Positions 1 to 15,020 of a stretch of 64,000 nt of DNA are shown piece after piece. This stretch comes from Apus apus (Eukaryota; Chordata; Aves; Apodiformes; Apodidae), in assembly GCF_020740795.1 (NCBI RefSeq), contig NC_067282.1, positions 173,568,274-173,632,273 on the forward strand, in the 5' to 3' direction. Positions within the stretch are counted from its first letter, which is position 1. Each line of letters begins with the position of its first letter. The notes under the pieces were generated by a model, which saw only the letters and a program-made list of their open reading frames with translations, searched no databases and had not been told where the DNA came from. A program made the translations under genes and the position numbers.

Positions 1-3000
1 AAAGGAAACCACAGCACTATTGATCATGAAGGTGGTTATTTGCGTGAAGATTATATGAACTCAAAAGTTACATTTTGAGATGTCAGTTTACAACCATTGT
101 TGGGAGTCTGCTTTAAGTAATTTGGGTAAGTGCAGAAATCTTTCTGCACACTCACTGTAGAGGTGATAATGTGTGGTGTTCGGAAGGGGTGCTGCTAGAA
201 GAGTGACGGATGTGAAAATTAGCTGTTCTGAAAAGTGTTGCAGATTGTGAACTGGCAGTATGCACGGGACAAACGGGTTGCTTGGTACTAACCTCCTACA
301 ACAAAATTTCATAGAATTGAGTTCTATTAATATGTAGGAAAAAAATGTTTTGGTTTGTTTTGTTGGGGTTTTTTTGGGCTTTTGCTTTTTTTAATTTAGA
401 CCACTTTGCTCAATGTTTTTGATGTTGCATCTTAAAAAAAAAATAATAAAAAAAAGTAATCCAATACAACTGTGAAAAATTCAAAAGATACTTTGATTAT
501 TCTGCCATGGACATTTATTTTCAACCTGATCATTATTTTCCAAAGTGCAGGGAGAAGAGAGATGTTTTATAAGGAAAAGAGAAGAAATGTCTTTATGTTA
601 AAGAGTTTTTCTTTCTTTCTTCTGTTTTGACACTGATTAAAAAAAATATTTTCACAACACTTGCACTGATAATGAGCCTAAATCTGTCACTCACAGTCAT
701 GCTATTTTCCAGATTAATGAAGGAAAGCAACGTCTGGTCCTTAAGGAAGATATAATCAGTTTTGTTCCTGAAAGTTTATTGAGTTTTGCTCTATCTGTGA
801 TAAAAAAACCTTAAACTCTCATCCTGGGGTATATTCCTAATATCTCTCATTTTAAAGTAAGTGTAAACAAACCTATAATTTTTATTTATCTATGTATTTG
901 TAGATCCATGTACTTATTTAAATAATATATTCATTATTAGAGTCTCTTAAAAAGGAAAAAAGAAGGATCTTCTGATCATGACTGAAAGTTGCAAAATAAA
1001 CCAGGAGGGTTTCAGTAAATAAATTAGTATCTGCATACATTTCTTGATTAAATGAATCTTGCTAAAAGCACCAGATGCAGAAAAGAAAAGACTAATTGTC
1101 CCCATAAGGAAATGGTTGACATACTGATTATACTGAACCACTGCTCTTAGTGGGAGTTTTGTGAAAATTGTTTGTTCCTGAATTTTCCTTCCACTGCGAA
1201 AATGTTCTTTCATTGTAATATTTGATATGCAATTATTTTATCTATTTATATACATCTAATTTGCCCCAGGAAAATGTCTCTTATTGTAATCTGGGTTTTT
1301 TATAGTATGCACGTGATTTTTCTATGAACAATATTGATTAGGCTAATATTGGTGGCTTTTAATTTTAAAGCTCTAAGCAATGTCTAATTTGTCTCCATTA
1401 GTCATAATTTTTGATACATGAACTTTCTTCTAATTGCCACTGAATGTCTTTTGCAACCTCATAGGACTTTATAAATAATGTCTGAAAAATACAAAGTTCT
1501 TCAGCTCCTGGAAGTCGTGAAACGTTAAAGACATAGCAGAGATTCATAAAATGGTATATGACTAAATACTTGTAACTAAAAAAAACACCACAAGCCTCTA
1601 ACAAGACCTAGTTGAGCAGTGTGAATATAAGAAGCAATTTCCCATTGCTAAAAATATTTAGATTTAAAAAAAATCAAAATATGTATCTTTGGCATGTCAT
1701 GCACTTTAATTCATGTAATTGGAACAGAAAAGAAAATATAAATAACTATCAGGAGACTTATTGAATGTGCCTGTCATCTTCTTTATGACACAGAAAAAAA
1801 TTAAACACCACGAATATATTTTCAACATTCAGAAAACAGCCTGATTTTGGTTATAGATTTTAGCTTGGCATCTGTGTTAGTTCTGTTCAAATACTTAAGA
1901 GTACTCCTGAAGAGTAAGAAGGTAAGATTGCTCTTTTAGTACCTCTGTGCTTCTTATAGCCATTTTGTCACATCTTAGTATATAAGGATTTTTGTTCTCC
2001 ATCAAGCTCATTCTTTCAGGTGGCTCCTGGATAAGGTGTATCTTTCATGATCAGCAGGAGACTAAACTCTCTATAGATCCATACTAGCAGTCTCATATCT
2101 GACCCTTTGGCCTGGAGCAGTTTTACACTTGAACCACATTCATAAGAGATTCTAGTTCTCCAGACTAAATTACCCCATTACTGACTGTCACAGGTTAACT
2201 CCTCCTTAATCTCTGGGGTGAGAAAAAGGTTTGATGCAAGTATTTGGGAGGGACAGTCAATGAAAAGGAGTGAATCATTATAAAGAAGAGGCAAGGATTA
2301 ATGGCAGAAACTTGAAGCAACCTAATCTTACAAAAATTACTCCTCTTTCCATACATCCTTCCTAATGATGAGCTAGTATTGATGGGCTTATCTCAGGGTT
2401 TCACTTTGCACCTTTTCAACCCTCTCTTGGGTCACATTTTTCAGGCTCAAAGCCAGCGAAGGACCTGTGTGCAGAAACACTGTAAGCAAGATGTGCACAG
2501 ACGTACAGTGCGAAGCAGCTGTTGACTACCACTCACAAATGCTACAAGTTTAAGCTTTAGTGTGCTCACCATGCTGAAGAGAGACCTGAAGAATTTTTGC
2601 TGGTCAGAAAGAGCCAGTCAGGAAGAACAGAGCTAGCCAATGCCCTTGTATTGGTTCCTTCAGGCTGATGAGTTGCCATCTGTTGACTCCACCTTCCTCC
2701 CTTCAGGGTTTTCCTCCTTTCTTTTTGGGTATTTTTCCTTTTGAATTTGTCGGCTGCCAGCAAACACCATCTCCCATAACTCTTACCTGCAGTTTTGCCC
2801 TTCTTACTTTTCTCAGTTCTCTCTACAGGCTTTCTTGTGGTCTTTTTCAGAGCTTAGTTACTTGCTCAGAAGTCTGGGACAAGTTTATACAATGGGGACA
2901 TGGCAAAAATAAGTCTGAACCATAGGAAAACAGACAGCTGAATCCATGGTGGGGATGGTGACAGAGCAAGGGGTTATGTTTCTTTTTTGCTGTATAAACT

Positions 3001-6000
3001 TGTAGAGGATTCAGAAGATCTTTCTCTTCTGAACGAGATACTAGCTGTATTAGCAAGTGTCTTGCCTGAAAATTACATCTGTGCCCTGTTTTTGTTTCTG
3101 AATGTAACTGAAAATAAGTATTTATCTATAAAATTCATGGTACAGTTTGGTCCCAGCTATGCAGCAGACACCTGATAGATGTGCTTCTGCTATCACCCTG
3201 AGCCTAGAATTTGGGAAACTCTCTCACAGTTGTCATGTGCTCTTGTCTGGTTCCCCCTTTTCTGGTTCCTGATGTATTTCAAGACAACACCCCAATCTTT
3301 TTGTTCCAAACTGAAGCCATGACTCATGTCACAGCTTTTACATGGGCTCCCCTGCAAATACCTTAAAACACATTTTTTAAATCTCTAGAGGGGGAGAACA
3401 ATGACCCTGCAGAGATAGTGACTGCTTGTTTTTAACCTTATAGGTTTTTTTGAAGATATATGTGTTTCCTCAGAGTCTAATCACAGCACTGTGTGACAGT
3501 CATTCGCCTGTAGTGGATTCAAAATACCACCTGACCACCTGCTCAGCATGTAAGTTTACTGTGTGCCGTGATCTCTTATGGGGGCAAAAAAAGAAGGAAT
3601 CCCTCCCTGCCTTAGCATGTGGTGTCATAGATATGTTGAACAGAAACTCTCTGTGGAGTGTGTGATGGGGGTCACCAAAGTTTTCTTTCCTTTTTGTGCA
3701 ACTGAATGTTCTGGTAATTTCCTTAAAAGTATGTTTTTTAGGAGAAGCTGTTCATTGTTATGTGGAAATGTAAAAGCTGTACCTTTACACAGAAAATGTT
3801 GATTTAATATCCACAGTATTCATCACTCACAAAGGGGTCTGCTGAAGAGTTTACTGACATGAATAGAAAGTTTCCCATTGTCTTCAAGTGCTAAGCATTG
3901 ACATTGCTAAGCTAATGACTACATTGAGGCAACAGCTACCAGTGACAACTGGAGGATTTCTAAAACTGACGTCTGTTCTTTGCAGAAATCGTTTACTTGT
4001 GTATTAGTGATGGTAAAAAAAATACACTGAGTTTGGAAATGGAGATGTTGTTAGCCTGATGTGGCCCACACAACTGGAACATTTGATTCAAGGAAGTAAT
4101 GCACATTAAAAGAAATTACCCTTCTGTGAATCAATTGTTATAATGTCTCCAATTTTTACAGTGCTAATCAATTGTTACGAAATTAAATGAAAAACATTAC
4201 ACTTTTTACAAAGTGTCACCTTCATCAGTATTCTAGCAAAGACTTTCTGGAAATAGTTATTTCTTGGTGGGTCTGAATCAAAGCCTAACTGAATATTACA
4301 AGAGTTTGGCTGAAGACATTGTGAATATTCTCTCTTCTCCTCTGTAAACAATCATGTCTGTCTTTGCATTTTGGAGCTGTCTTCTCTGTCTTCAAATTAC
4401 TTTAATTAGCTCCTGCAAACTGAAGATAAAATGGGCTGCAGAGCTGTCTCATCAAGAAGCAACTTTGGTCAATTTAGGTCATTAAGACCTTATCAAATGC
4501 TCTCATTAGTGTTATTCTCAGAGGAAAGGATTTCCCCTCCCCCAGCTAAACCTTACAGAGAACAAAAAGTCTAGATAGTAAGAAAACATGAGGAATTGCT
4601 TCAACTTTAAATTAGAGATAAAAAGGTAAGGCTGTAAATCAAGGAAATTAGTCCACATGAACTGGAATATAACAATATCACTTTATGGCTCATTGTGGTA
4701 TCACTAATTCAGTGAAAGAGTGTATGTGCAAACCAAAGAATATAAAACTCATTCCAGAAAATCTTTGATGCAGCTGCTGGTCTTCCATCATCTGGAGTCT
4801 GAAGTGAGGTTCCTAGGCTCACTGAGCTATTACATACAGAAAATCAGGGGCCTAAGAATGGATTTCAACATATCCTTTACAAAGCATTGGAAGAGCCCTA
4901 TGTAGTTTGTATGTGACGGTCTTCAGGGTATTTTCTGATGTTTGCTTGATGGATGGGATGGAAATCGATCACAGATTCAACTTACACAGCAGCAACAATG
5001 AACACACATGGACCAGGTAGCTTTGTAGCTTTCCACAAAGCCAGACACTAAAGCCCACAACCCCTAAGCCGATGAGCCAGACATTGACGAGAGAGAGGAA
5101 GGCATACCTGAGGCAAGACTATTGTTAATGTCTCCATTGTTTTATTGCAAAAGGAAGTTCATATGGTGAAATTACATTGATAAGAACAGTTTAGCCAAGA
5201 TTAAACTGCATTCCTAATTTTACCTTTCTTCCCATTTCCAACAACTTTTTATTAAAATGAAACACTGTGTAGCTAATTCGTGTGTGATTCATTCAGACCC
5301 TTTTTTCTTTACCTCTGATTTTTATTCCCACACAGATAGACAAAATACTGCTCATATTGATATAATTGGAAACACTGCCAGTGATTTCAGCAGGAGCAGC
5401 ATCCAGCATAGCATAGGTAGGTTACTGAGCTTGCATGGGATATCCATTTTCACTATTCACTCCCAGTATCACACAGGCCTATTACAGAAGCACAAAGTAT
5501 CATATGACAATTATAGCATTAAAGATCACAATCACATCCAAATTGTCAGCCTTGGTGTACAGCAGTTCTTGAAGCGAAAACTGCTCTGTTGCAGACAAAT
5601 GCTGAAAGAATGAAACTAACTGTATTATTTTATTGTACAATAATGTATGCCAAGTCTAAATTCCTATAGGAAACCATCAGGAGTCATCTAAATCATCATG
5701 TTCACTCTCGCTAGGGCTTCATGTAGTTCAAATTCATAGAATTCTTCTTTGAAGCTGCCATGTGACTTCCATAAACCTACATGGCAATAATGTTTGGCTT
5801 TCAAAGCGTTTTTCTAAAGCAGCTGTACAGAGTCCATTTCAAGCCATGGAAATGAATAGTTATTTTGACAGCCAAGGCAGTGATGCTGAGATACTAAGAA
5901 CTACTTTCCACATCATTAACTACAGCCTTTCCCCCTTGCTAGAGTAGCTGGTAAAATAGGGCAGACTGCTTTTTGTCATGACAGCTTCTCAACAGCTCAT

Positions 6001-9000
6001 TTTGTAGGGTATTAATCATGAATGTCTTTTCACCTTTCAAAAAATTATTTTTTTTACACAATGGGCCAAGTATATTGGTCACTAAATTGGCATACTATGA
6101 TAGAAAACTGGATTACTGCAATTTATTGAACCTAAAGTTTTAATCTTCTGATAACTTCAGCAGGTCCAAAATGGAACCATGTTCTCAAACACAGACTCAG
6201 TGTAACATACTCAGCAGTAGCTGTGGGCTCCCCAGTATACCTCTTCTTAATAGGAAGGTCAGTTTAACAGTCTTGGACTTCAATGAAGTAACTGACATTA
6301 TCAGGAGAGGTCACAAGAACTGTCCAAGCAGCTGAATCAATCCTGGAGTGCTTTATGAAGAAAGACAACCAGTCTCTGAATCTAAGGGCTGATGAGCAAA
6401 ATTCTCTTCTTTGGCCCCAGCACAGTAGAAGGAGAAATGTGGAATGTGGAAGAGCTTTGTCTTGAGACATGTTTTGAAGCACCAATAACTCTCACAAATT
6501 GGACTTGTATGCACAAAATTAAAAGCAGGCATGAGAGTGGAACAGTGTATTCTACCTGTATTATTACCTGTTTGCTTGAACTGATTTTAAATTCAAAAGT
6601 TGTGTATTTGGCTTAGGAAAACTCCAGGTGAGGACAGGTGCTCCAGGATAAATCTGTGCATCACCTCATCAGAATGTTCTGCTTCATGAACAAACACTTG
6701 GACCTACACTGGGTCTCCAAGGGCAATCCAAAGCTAAGACTGAATCTGAACCTTGTACATCTATAATAAAGATGGAGCATGAGGAAAAAATATTTTGACA
6801 GCAGATTTTTGCCTTCCATTCAAGGCCTTAGAGACCTTTTCTTTGGAGGAAGTGGCATACTTGTTTATGGAGTTCAGCACTAGGTAACAATAGACAGACA
6901 AGGAATCAAATAGGAACCAATGTCCCACATGCAACCTGCACGATGGGCTCAGCGAAACAATTTCATTATGAAAGCACTGACATGAAACAAATTTTGCTGT
7001 ATTTATTAATATAAGAACTTGGTTGCCAGAAAGATCTCTGGGGATGATAAATAAGTTATCTCCTTTTTTTATTGAGTATCGTAAAGTTAGTATTGTAGGC
7101 TTGGAAGATGAACAGAGGAGATCGGAATTCCATTAATTTCCTGGCTATTGTAATGCTACAAATAAACATAATTTTTTACAGCAGGGAACAAATTTGACAG
7201 AATCCACTGGGATATGAGGGTACTGATTAAGAAGATATTGCAAATGTAGTTTATCTACAGCCTGGCTGAAAAAGAGTTTGACAGAAAAGAACATTTTGTA
7301 CCATTTGAAACATTAACTTTTAAAGGTCCCACAAAGTGCAGCTGTTCTTCAGCAGTATAAAACAAAGACTTACTGTTATAAGCAGTTGGAGATTTATTTC
7401 AATTAGGCGTTTTCCATCTGCAGAAATTCACAGTTTTCTCATGGGGAAGATATATTTTTCTTTTCAATAAATCTTTGGAAATGAGTGAAATTTAAAAGTG
7501 GTGATCTTGCAGTTCGGAATTTTCACTAAACTTTCTGTTTAGAATTACATGATGTAAGACTGTAGGAGCATAACTAGAAGTTAATTATGATAACATACTT
7601 TTAAATACAGAAAAATATGAATTCTCAAAGTGTTTGAAACAGAGTATCTAAGTTAAATTCTATTTCTTCAGGATTTTGAGTTATTAAAAAAAAGTAAAAA
7701 TTAATTTGCATGCTTTTTGGAGAGGTCAGATAAATGCAAATTATCAAAAATATACAGGATGAAAATGTTTCCCACCCAGAAACACTCCCAGCAGTAATTC
7801 CCAGAGCTTCTAAATGCCAGAGTTCACTCCAACATTCATTTCTATTTAATGATTAATCAGTTATTTATAGTATTTTTAATTATTATAAGTATATATTAAG
7901 CAGAAACAAAATAAAAATCCTGAAGTTCTTACTTACAGCATCAGTATTTGAATATCCAGGACAGAAATCTCTTTCAGGCACACACTGATCCTCTGAATTC
8001 TGAAGCACAAACTGCTATTGTCTTCTGATACACTTACTATGGCACCATCCAACTAAGCAGCACTTATTGCCAGGGTTATCATCTGAGGCAATGCCTCAGT
8101 GGTGTGGCTGCTGGTATAAAACTGTAGCTTGTGATCTTTGGACAGACAACTGACTGCAGAGGTGCCAAAGCTAGTGACTTCACCTTGGAGTGGCTGCACA
8201 AAATTCAGGTTGACAGAACACAACTGGATACAAATAAATTATTTGGATTATTTGGATTGCTCTTCAGAATTTTTATACAATTGAAAGGTCATCAGTATTT
8301 AGAGAATCATCTAAATGTAAAAAAAATAACTAATGTTTTCAAATCTGAAACTGCAAGCTTCAACACATGATCAATTTTGAGATCTGTGAACAATCCCTCT
8401 GTCAATAAAACATGAAAGATGGGAATGCAAATAGTCACCTATTTCCTGCCACTGCCATCCATTAACACATAAAATGACAGCAAGGTCATGATTCCCTCGG
8501 CTCAGCCACAATACTGTCATGCCTTATTCTACAATATATTTGGGCAGAAAATGGCTCATTACAACTACCTACTGCAAAGTGGGGTGAGAAGACAGAAGCA
8601 GTTGAGACCCCGCACAAACTGTTCCTTTCCTTTTGTTTCCTGACTACATGTGTAGGTACAATATTTGAAGCAGAGGGGAACCATCTGCACTGGTAACTTT
8701 TTGAATTGCTATTCAGAAGAACAAAAGGATGAGCAGTTGTCTGGTTATGTACAAAATAGATTGCAAGGCTTCTTATTCAAAGGAAGTAAGTTAATATCAT
8801 GTAATATCTACTACTCATATACAGATTATAATGCATGATGCATATGGATTATGCAAAGCAGTGGATTGTCAGTGAAATACAAAAATCTTAACAACATTCA
8901 GCTCTAAGAAAAAGCAAACACTTGGTTAATAATTACAAAGAGAGAACATAAGAAAACAAAACTGCATGCATCTTTTGTGCTTGTATCTTAAATGACAGAG

Positions 9001-12000
9001 AAGCACAGTCTCAGTGAGTGGTCCTGAATACATGGTTTAGCCAGACAAGCAATAACAACAGGTAATGTGTTGTGATTTTTACACAGTAACATGCCTGGAT
9101 CAACCTGGAATATGCATTTCATTTGTCACTGAAGGTTATGGAAATATTCTGTACAGCTTTATATCAGAAAATAGTCAGAAAATAAAGGTTTTGAGCTATA
9201 GCTTAGAATTCAACAACAAAAAAATTCTTTCTAATGGAAACCCCTGAGGATGTAAAATGACAGCCCTGGATTGATTCAGTAACTTTTAAAGCACTCTTAA
9301 TGGACCTCAACTCTAGTTTCACAAGGACAAATCAATTTGTCCACCTAGTTCTATAGCCTTCTCTAACACCAGTACCAAGGACTAAATACAAATTGCCTTC
9401 AGGCACAGAAGTAGCTGTGGCATAGAAAATGCTGGGACATGGAGAACCAGAGAACCTTCTGAAAAGTCCTTCAGAATTTTCTCCTGTATCAAGAGAGAAG
9501 TGTCCTAGCTTTCAGGATATGGGTGATGCTAGGATTGCCTTAAAAGAGTTGGTTTGGGACCAATCTTGTGGAAAAGTGCCAAATCTAGGAATGAAGCTTC
9601 ACCTCTCCACAAAAACATTTGATAAGGAATTGAAATTTCACGTGAGTGCAGCTGAAATAATTCAGTTTTTGCCAGAAAACTTTATGCATTGTGAAGAGGA
9701 TGAAAGGAGATGCTTTGCAGAATTGATAGGGTAACTGTGCATGTTCCATTTTATCTTTAAGAGGGTGAAAGAATAATTAATGGGACATATCTTTGACTTT
9801 TATCCATCTCTTACCTTCTTCTTACAGTATTTTTTTCTTTAGTCCTCTTTTTGACCTTGGATGCATCTCCCAAGACACTGTTGCACCTACATGTACCTCA
9901 TTCCATCTCAACAGCCAGAGTAGCCTAATATGTGACTTTCCTGCAGCCAGTACTTTCCAGTAATATTCATCAAATGCTACAGATAGTAGACACTAAATCA
10001 AATTGCTTTCAGATTTTTTTTTCTTCTCATTAAATTGTAAACTGCGTATTCTCTACCAGAAGTATTTGGGAACACTCTAGCCTTTCTCTCAGTATTTTGG
10101 TTTTATAATTATGGCCAGCAAATGTCAACTTCCATTCATCCACTATATCCTCTAGGTTTTTCTTTAAAAAGTCTGTTGGTACCAGAGGTAGTTTGGATCT
10201 AGTGGATTATAATGAATTATAGCAGGTTCCTATTGCAGCATTCTCTGAAGTGGTTATAAATGCCACACAAATAAAATATTCTCCACAAATCCTTGTGTGT
10301 CAGAGTAATTTCTAATAGAACCTGATTTCATTTCCACAGAAGCTGATAAGTGTTTTCTAGCCAATATCACAATATACCTCTAATGCTCTCTAAAAAAGAT
10401 AAAATATTGACTGCATTCTATATATGAAAACCTTGACTCAAGTTCCTTTATGGCAGAAACAAAGGCCAGATAACATTGAACGGACGAGTTGTTTGGATGG
10501 GTTTAAATAGAAGCCAAAGCAGGTAGGAAGGAGAAAGATGAGGTTTAAAACAGCCCCACTGCTGCTCCTGCAACAGCTCCCACCAGGGATTCTTCCTTCC
10601 ATCTCCCCGCCCTGAGGTGTGCTAAGAGCATGGGGTACCTCAGCTGTCCAGGGCAGGCACTCCTTCCTGCTCCTGCACTGGAAACCATTCTGCTCCCTGC
10701 AGCTTGGTCTAAGAACTTGGGGGCCTTTCCTCATTGCTGGCAGATATGACCACATGAGTCCAGGAATGGGTTATCTGACAACTGCCCTTTTATTGGGGGT
10801 GTTCTACTTATGTAGATTTTGGGAATAAAGCAGGGACAAACATGCTTGTTGAAAAAGCAGAGTTAAATATATTTTTCCATGTAAAAGGGTGAAACAAAAG
10901 TTTTAAAGATATTTATTATTAGGCTGAATGCTGCCTGAACTTTTCTTGTCTGGAAATGACAGTCAGTTTAAATACCACTTTGCCAAATTCATCCAACATA
11001 CCTTGTACATTCGCATAGCAGCTGTGCTTCCACTAATGAGGATTATTGGTATTTCAAGGCTGAGGATCGAATTACTTTAAATTCATGCTTATTTGAAATA
11101 GTTGACAATTAATTAGGGCTTAAGGAAACAGCTCAGACCTATTCCTGTCCCTTGCATCTGAATTTTACCAGGACAAACATATTAAAGCTAGGTGCAGCAT
11201 GAGCCTGTTAGGCTTATAGGTTACACAATGCAAATAATGACTAGTGTAAGAGAATGATCCTCACAGTTTTCTGTCATTGCTTTCTCTGGCCCTGTCTCCT
11301 GCTGTCCTGACATCCTGACAGGATTTCCTAGATGAAACTGGACCTGACTTGTTACCTCACCTTGCCTGATGATCACTGAACTGTCCCTTCCACCACCCTG
11401 GTCCTGCCTGAGTGCCCTCCTCTCTGTGTGTTTCTGCCTGCCTGTGCTGAGGTCACCCTCTCCTCCTGGCTAATCCTCCTTCCTGGAGCAGCCTGGCTTT
11501 TGCTGTTCCCTGACATAGGCAACTACTCTAAACATCTGCCCCAAAAGTAGCTATTTCTTTCCACTATCAATGGATTATGAGATACACACTTCAAATGTAG
11601 CTAGTCAACTGTAGACATGGGAACAATCACAAATGAGGTAATAAATTCCTACCCAACACCTGCTGGAAATTACTGTATGTGTGTTTTACTTAATACTAAT
11701 TCTCTGGAAATGTTTTCTATTCTTCAGAATTTTTCTTAAAATGCAGTTGTATATCCATATATTCTCATCTGGACATCTATTAGATTCCTAAGGTAAATAA
11801 TTTAGTTTTTAAATTCATGGTCTTCATTATGATACCTTGATACATTTCTTTTGCAGTATTCTGTGGTTGCAGCCAGGGCTCTACCCAAAGGGCTTTGAGT
11901 AATATGCTAAGACACCTGCTTGTGCTTTCCCATAAAATTGCTCTTTAATGATCTTCCCATCCTATCCCAAGATTTGTTACTGCTACAACAGAAAATATGG

Positions 12001-13121
12001 CCTTTCCTAACTTTGCTTTAAGCACAAATTTTTCTTCTCTATACCCCATTCTGTAAGAATAAAATTCTAAGTGTTTTGGGTTTTTTTTCCCCCTCTTCTC
12101 TGTCTTCTGCTGACATCTCTAAACTCCTGATGCAGCTTTTGACCTTGAATGCAGTTGACTATGAATCATGTGGGAGCAAAAACTGCCTCCCGCTGGAATT
12201 CTACTGGAGGAATTAATTCAATTTTTTTTCAATGTTTTCAACAGAGAAAATAAAAATGAAACTTCAAAAGTTGAAGCCTTTACTGGCAAATTCCACTTCA
12301 CTGATCTCCAGCATTCACGCGATTGGCAAGATAACAGATGTTACATCAAGAAAGTAATTGTTATCTTTGCAGGCAGACAGGGAATACCAAAATTACAAGG
12401 AAGACAAGTGGCACTAAGGGAGATCCACCAACACTGGTGTCCTTAGGCTGACACTGTTATAATCCAGAATGAATTTAAAATGTTATTATTTTAGAAAATC
12501 AAATTGAAAAATGTAAAATACATAGATTTGTCTTTTAAAATACCTTAGGATCAGTTTGACACAAATGGCTGCTTTGTTTAAGCTTGTGCTTAGATATACT
12601 ACAGAAATAAGCTGATAACTACTTTGGAATGTTTAAGATTTGCTACAACTGAGCTGCAAGTCCCCATCACTGGGAGAAGGTAAAGATGTGGTAGACATGG
12701 ATATCAGCTCGTATCTACCAGTAGTACAGTATGGCAGTCCAGAACACTAGCTGCTGAGGAATAAGGCTTATCACCTTCTCAACATTTATCTGTGAAACTT
12801 TCTGACATTCCAAAAAAGAATGTGATGATGTCCAGAGAAGAGACACCTTTTTTGTGCAGACAGGAGGCAATAAATCATTCAGAGCTGTTTAATATTTTTT
12901 TTTTACACTCAAAATAACTAGTAAACAGCTTTAAACTACAAATTTCTCAAAGAGATGTGAAAACCTCTCCTATATTCTTCAGGTTATAATGGGAGAACTG
13001 GAAAAAAAATCAATCTTTCTATCTTTCTAATACTGAAAAATACTTCCATCTAACAGCTTAGAGATATTCAGCTGCCGTTATCTTCCAGACAAACCAAGAC
13101 AAGCCTTATAATACAAGACAG
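1..13121. other. AT-rich non-coding stretch, no supported gene
   Basis: No open frame here looks like a real exon. The frames are short, start and stop at random, and match no family I recognise. The longest (9429-9734 plus, 101 codons; 10438-10755 minus, 105 codons) show no domain and no convincing splice context. Two pockets are richer in GC than their surroundings, 10440-10830 and 11280-11520. The first ends in AATAAA near 10824 on the plus strand and could be an old transcript end or a decayed repeat. I see no tRNA, rRNA or CR1 sequence. The stretch is best read as intergenic or deep intronic. Confidence 0.6.
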
Positions 13122-14159
13122 TGTATTTGGTTTATGTGTTCAGGTGTTGGCAGTGGAAGGCTGCAGGAGCGGCTTCTGTGAGAAGAAACTAGCCGTCCCT
13201 GTGTTGGACAGAACCAATTCCAGGTATCTCCAAGACAGACCCACTGCTGGCCAAAGCTGTGCCCATCAATGATGCTTATACTGCCTCTGTGATAACATGG
13301 TTAAGAAAAGTTTAAAATTATATGCAGGAGTTGTGAGAGAGAAGAGTGAGAAAATGTGAAACAACCTTGCAGACATCAAGGTCAGAGAAAAACGAGGGGA
13401 GGAGGTTGCTCCAGGTGCCAGAGTAGACATGGAGATGATTATGGTGATGCAGGTTGTCTACCTGCAGCCTATGGAGGGTAATAGTGGAGCAGATATCCAC
13501 ACTGCAGCCCACAGAGGACCCTATGCTGCAGCAGGTAGATATGCTCTGTAGGAAGCTGCAGCCCATGGAGAGGAGCCAATGCAGAAGCAGGCTTCTGGCA
13601 GGAGCTGTGGCCCTTGGGGCATTCACACTGGAGCAGTTCACTCCTGAAGGACTGTACTCTGTGGAAAGGACCCACACTGGAGCAGGTCTTGAAGGACTGC
13701 AGCGTGTGAGAAGAACTCCACACCAGTTCATGAAGGACTGTATCCTGCGGGAAGGAATGCACACTGGAGCAGGGGAAGAGCATGAAGAGGAAGGAGCAGC
13801 AGAGACTAAATATTATGAACTGATCACAGCCACCATGCCCTTACCCCCTGTGCCCTCGGGGAGGACAAGGTAGGAACTTGGGGTTGAAGGGATAATTTTG
13901 GGCCTGGGAAGAAGGGGAGGTGGGGGAAAGGTGTTTATAATTTTGCTTATAATTTCTCACTATCCTACTCTGTCATTAATTGGCAATTAATTTAATTAAC
14001 CTTCCCCATGTCAAGATTGTTTTGCCTGTGACAATAACTGATGAGCAATCTCCCAATCCTTATCTTGCCTCATGAGCTTTTTCGTCTCGTTTTCTCCCCA
14101 TCATTCTTAGGAGGGGAAGCTTGATAAGTGCCTGGCATGCAGCTGAGCTTAACCCACCA
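13122..14159 (+). mobile_element. Probable solo LTR of an avian endogenous retrovirus (ERVL-like)
   Basis: This block of about 1 kb differs in composition and texture from the AT-rich flanks. It begins TGTATTTGG and ends in CA after an AACCCACC run. It holds a series of imperfect ~45-bp units built on GAAGGACTG and CACTGGAGCAG, with unit starts at about 13645, 13691 and 13732. A purine-rich stretch follows (13860-13930), then a TCATTAATTGGCAATTAA segment near the 3' end. This arrangement resembles long avian ERVL-type LTRs as I remember them; I could not check a repeat library. No gag, pol or env reading frame lies beside it, so it would be a solo LTR. I saw no clear target-site duplication, so the ends are approximate. 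Open frames inside it are by-products of the repeat. Confidence 0.6.
13645..13774 (+). repeat. Three imperfect ~45-bp tandem units inside the LTR
   Basis: Each unit starts GAAGGACTG and ends near a CACACTGGAGCAG-type motif. The starts at 13645, 13691 and 13732 give spacings of 46 and 41 bases. More diverged GGAGCAG-bearing units lie upstream, from about 13490. The unit count may vary between copies of the element. Confidence 0.65.
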
Positions 14160-15020
14160 CTGAAGGTAATTTAAATTACTTGTAAAAATTATGTATTTGT
14201 AAAAATTATAGAGAATAAAGTTACAAATGAAAGAGGTTTCTCAAATAAATGTTTAAAATGTAAAAAATGTCACATCATCAAGCAACAGAATGAAGAATCT
14301 AGAATTTTTAGCAGAGCAATATTACTGCCTTATTTTCCAAAGTAAGTAAAGTCCAATGAAAGACACATCTATATCTGAACCACTTGTAACATTTGTTTAT
14401 TGAGTTAACTTTGAATTAGATTAACTTAGGTTTTGATCCAGTTTTGAACTACTGCCATGTTTCATCTTGACACTCTCTATAGGTAAGTAAGAGTAAACAA
14501 TTATGCTGACCATTTCCTGCTAAGAACAATTTAATTGCCAACCCCTTATCATGAGAAGCTATAGAGATTAAAAACTCTCTGAATTCTCACTTATCCTTTT
14601 TATAAGATTGTTTCTAGAGTCTCCATACTTCATATCCGTCATATGTAATTTAACTGGTTTTGGCAGGCAGTATTAAATTACAGGAAATTGATAAAATAAC
14701 TGTATAAAACTAATTAACAACATATTAACTTCATACATTGTATTCTTGCCAACATAAATGGAAATTGCATATGCATATCAAAAGAAAAAAAGAGTGCAGC
14801 TGTCTTCTTCAGCATCAGTAATTTATATTCAAATCCCTTCATGTGTACCTCCAGAGATCCAAGGGATTGGCACTGTAAAGAAGGCCTTGCCCATTAGAAG
14901 AAGTCTAAACAACAACTGTAAGATAGGCACCAAATTTTAAGATGAGCAAAGATAGCTGTGATGAACCCTGAACTTGGTTTTAAATCTTGAAGCTGTTCAA
15001 ATCCTACTGTTAAATGCAAC
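14160..15020. other. AT-rich spacer, nothing recognised
   Basis: This is unique-looking AT-rich sequence between the LTR and the first CR1. It has no exon-like frame and no repeat I can name. Confidence 0.5.

Noticed and set aside
9429..9734. 101-codon plus frame as a possible exon
   Set aside because: There is no domain, no flanking splice signals and no support beyond the frame itself.
13318..13873. 148-, 139- and 104-codon frames in the 13-kb element
   Set aside because: They arise from imperfect ~45-bp tandem units whose length allows long frames on both strands; no protein family fits.
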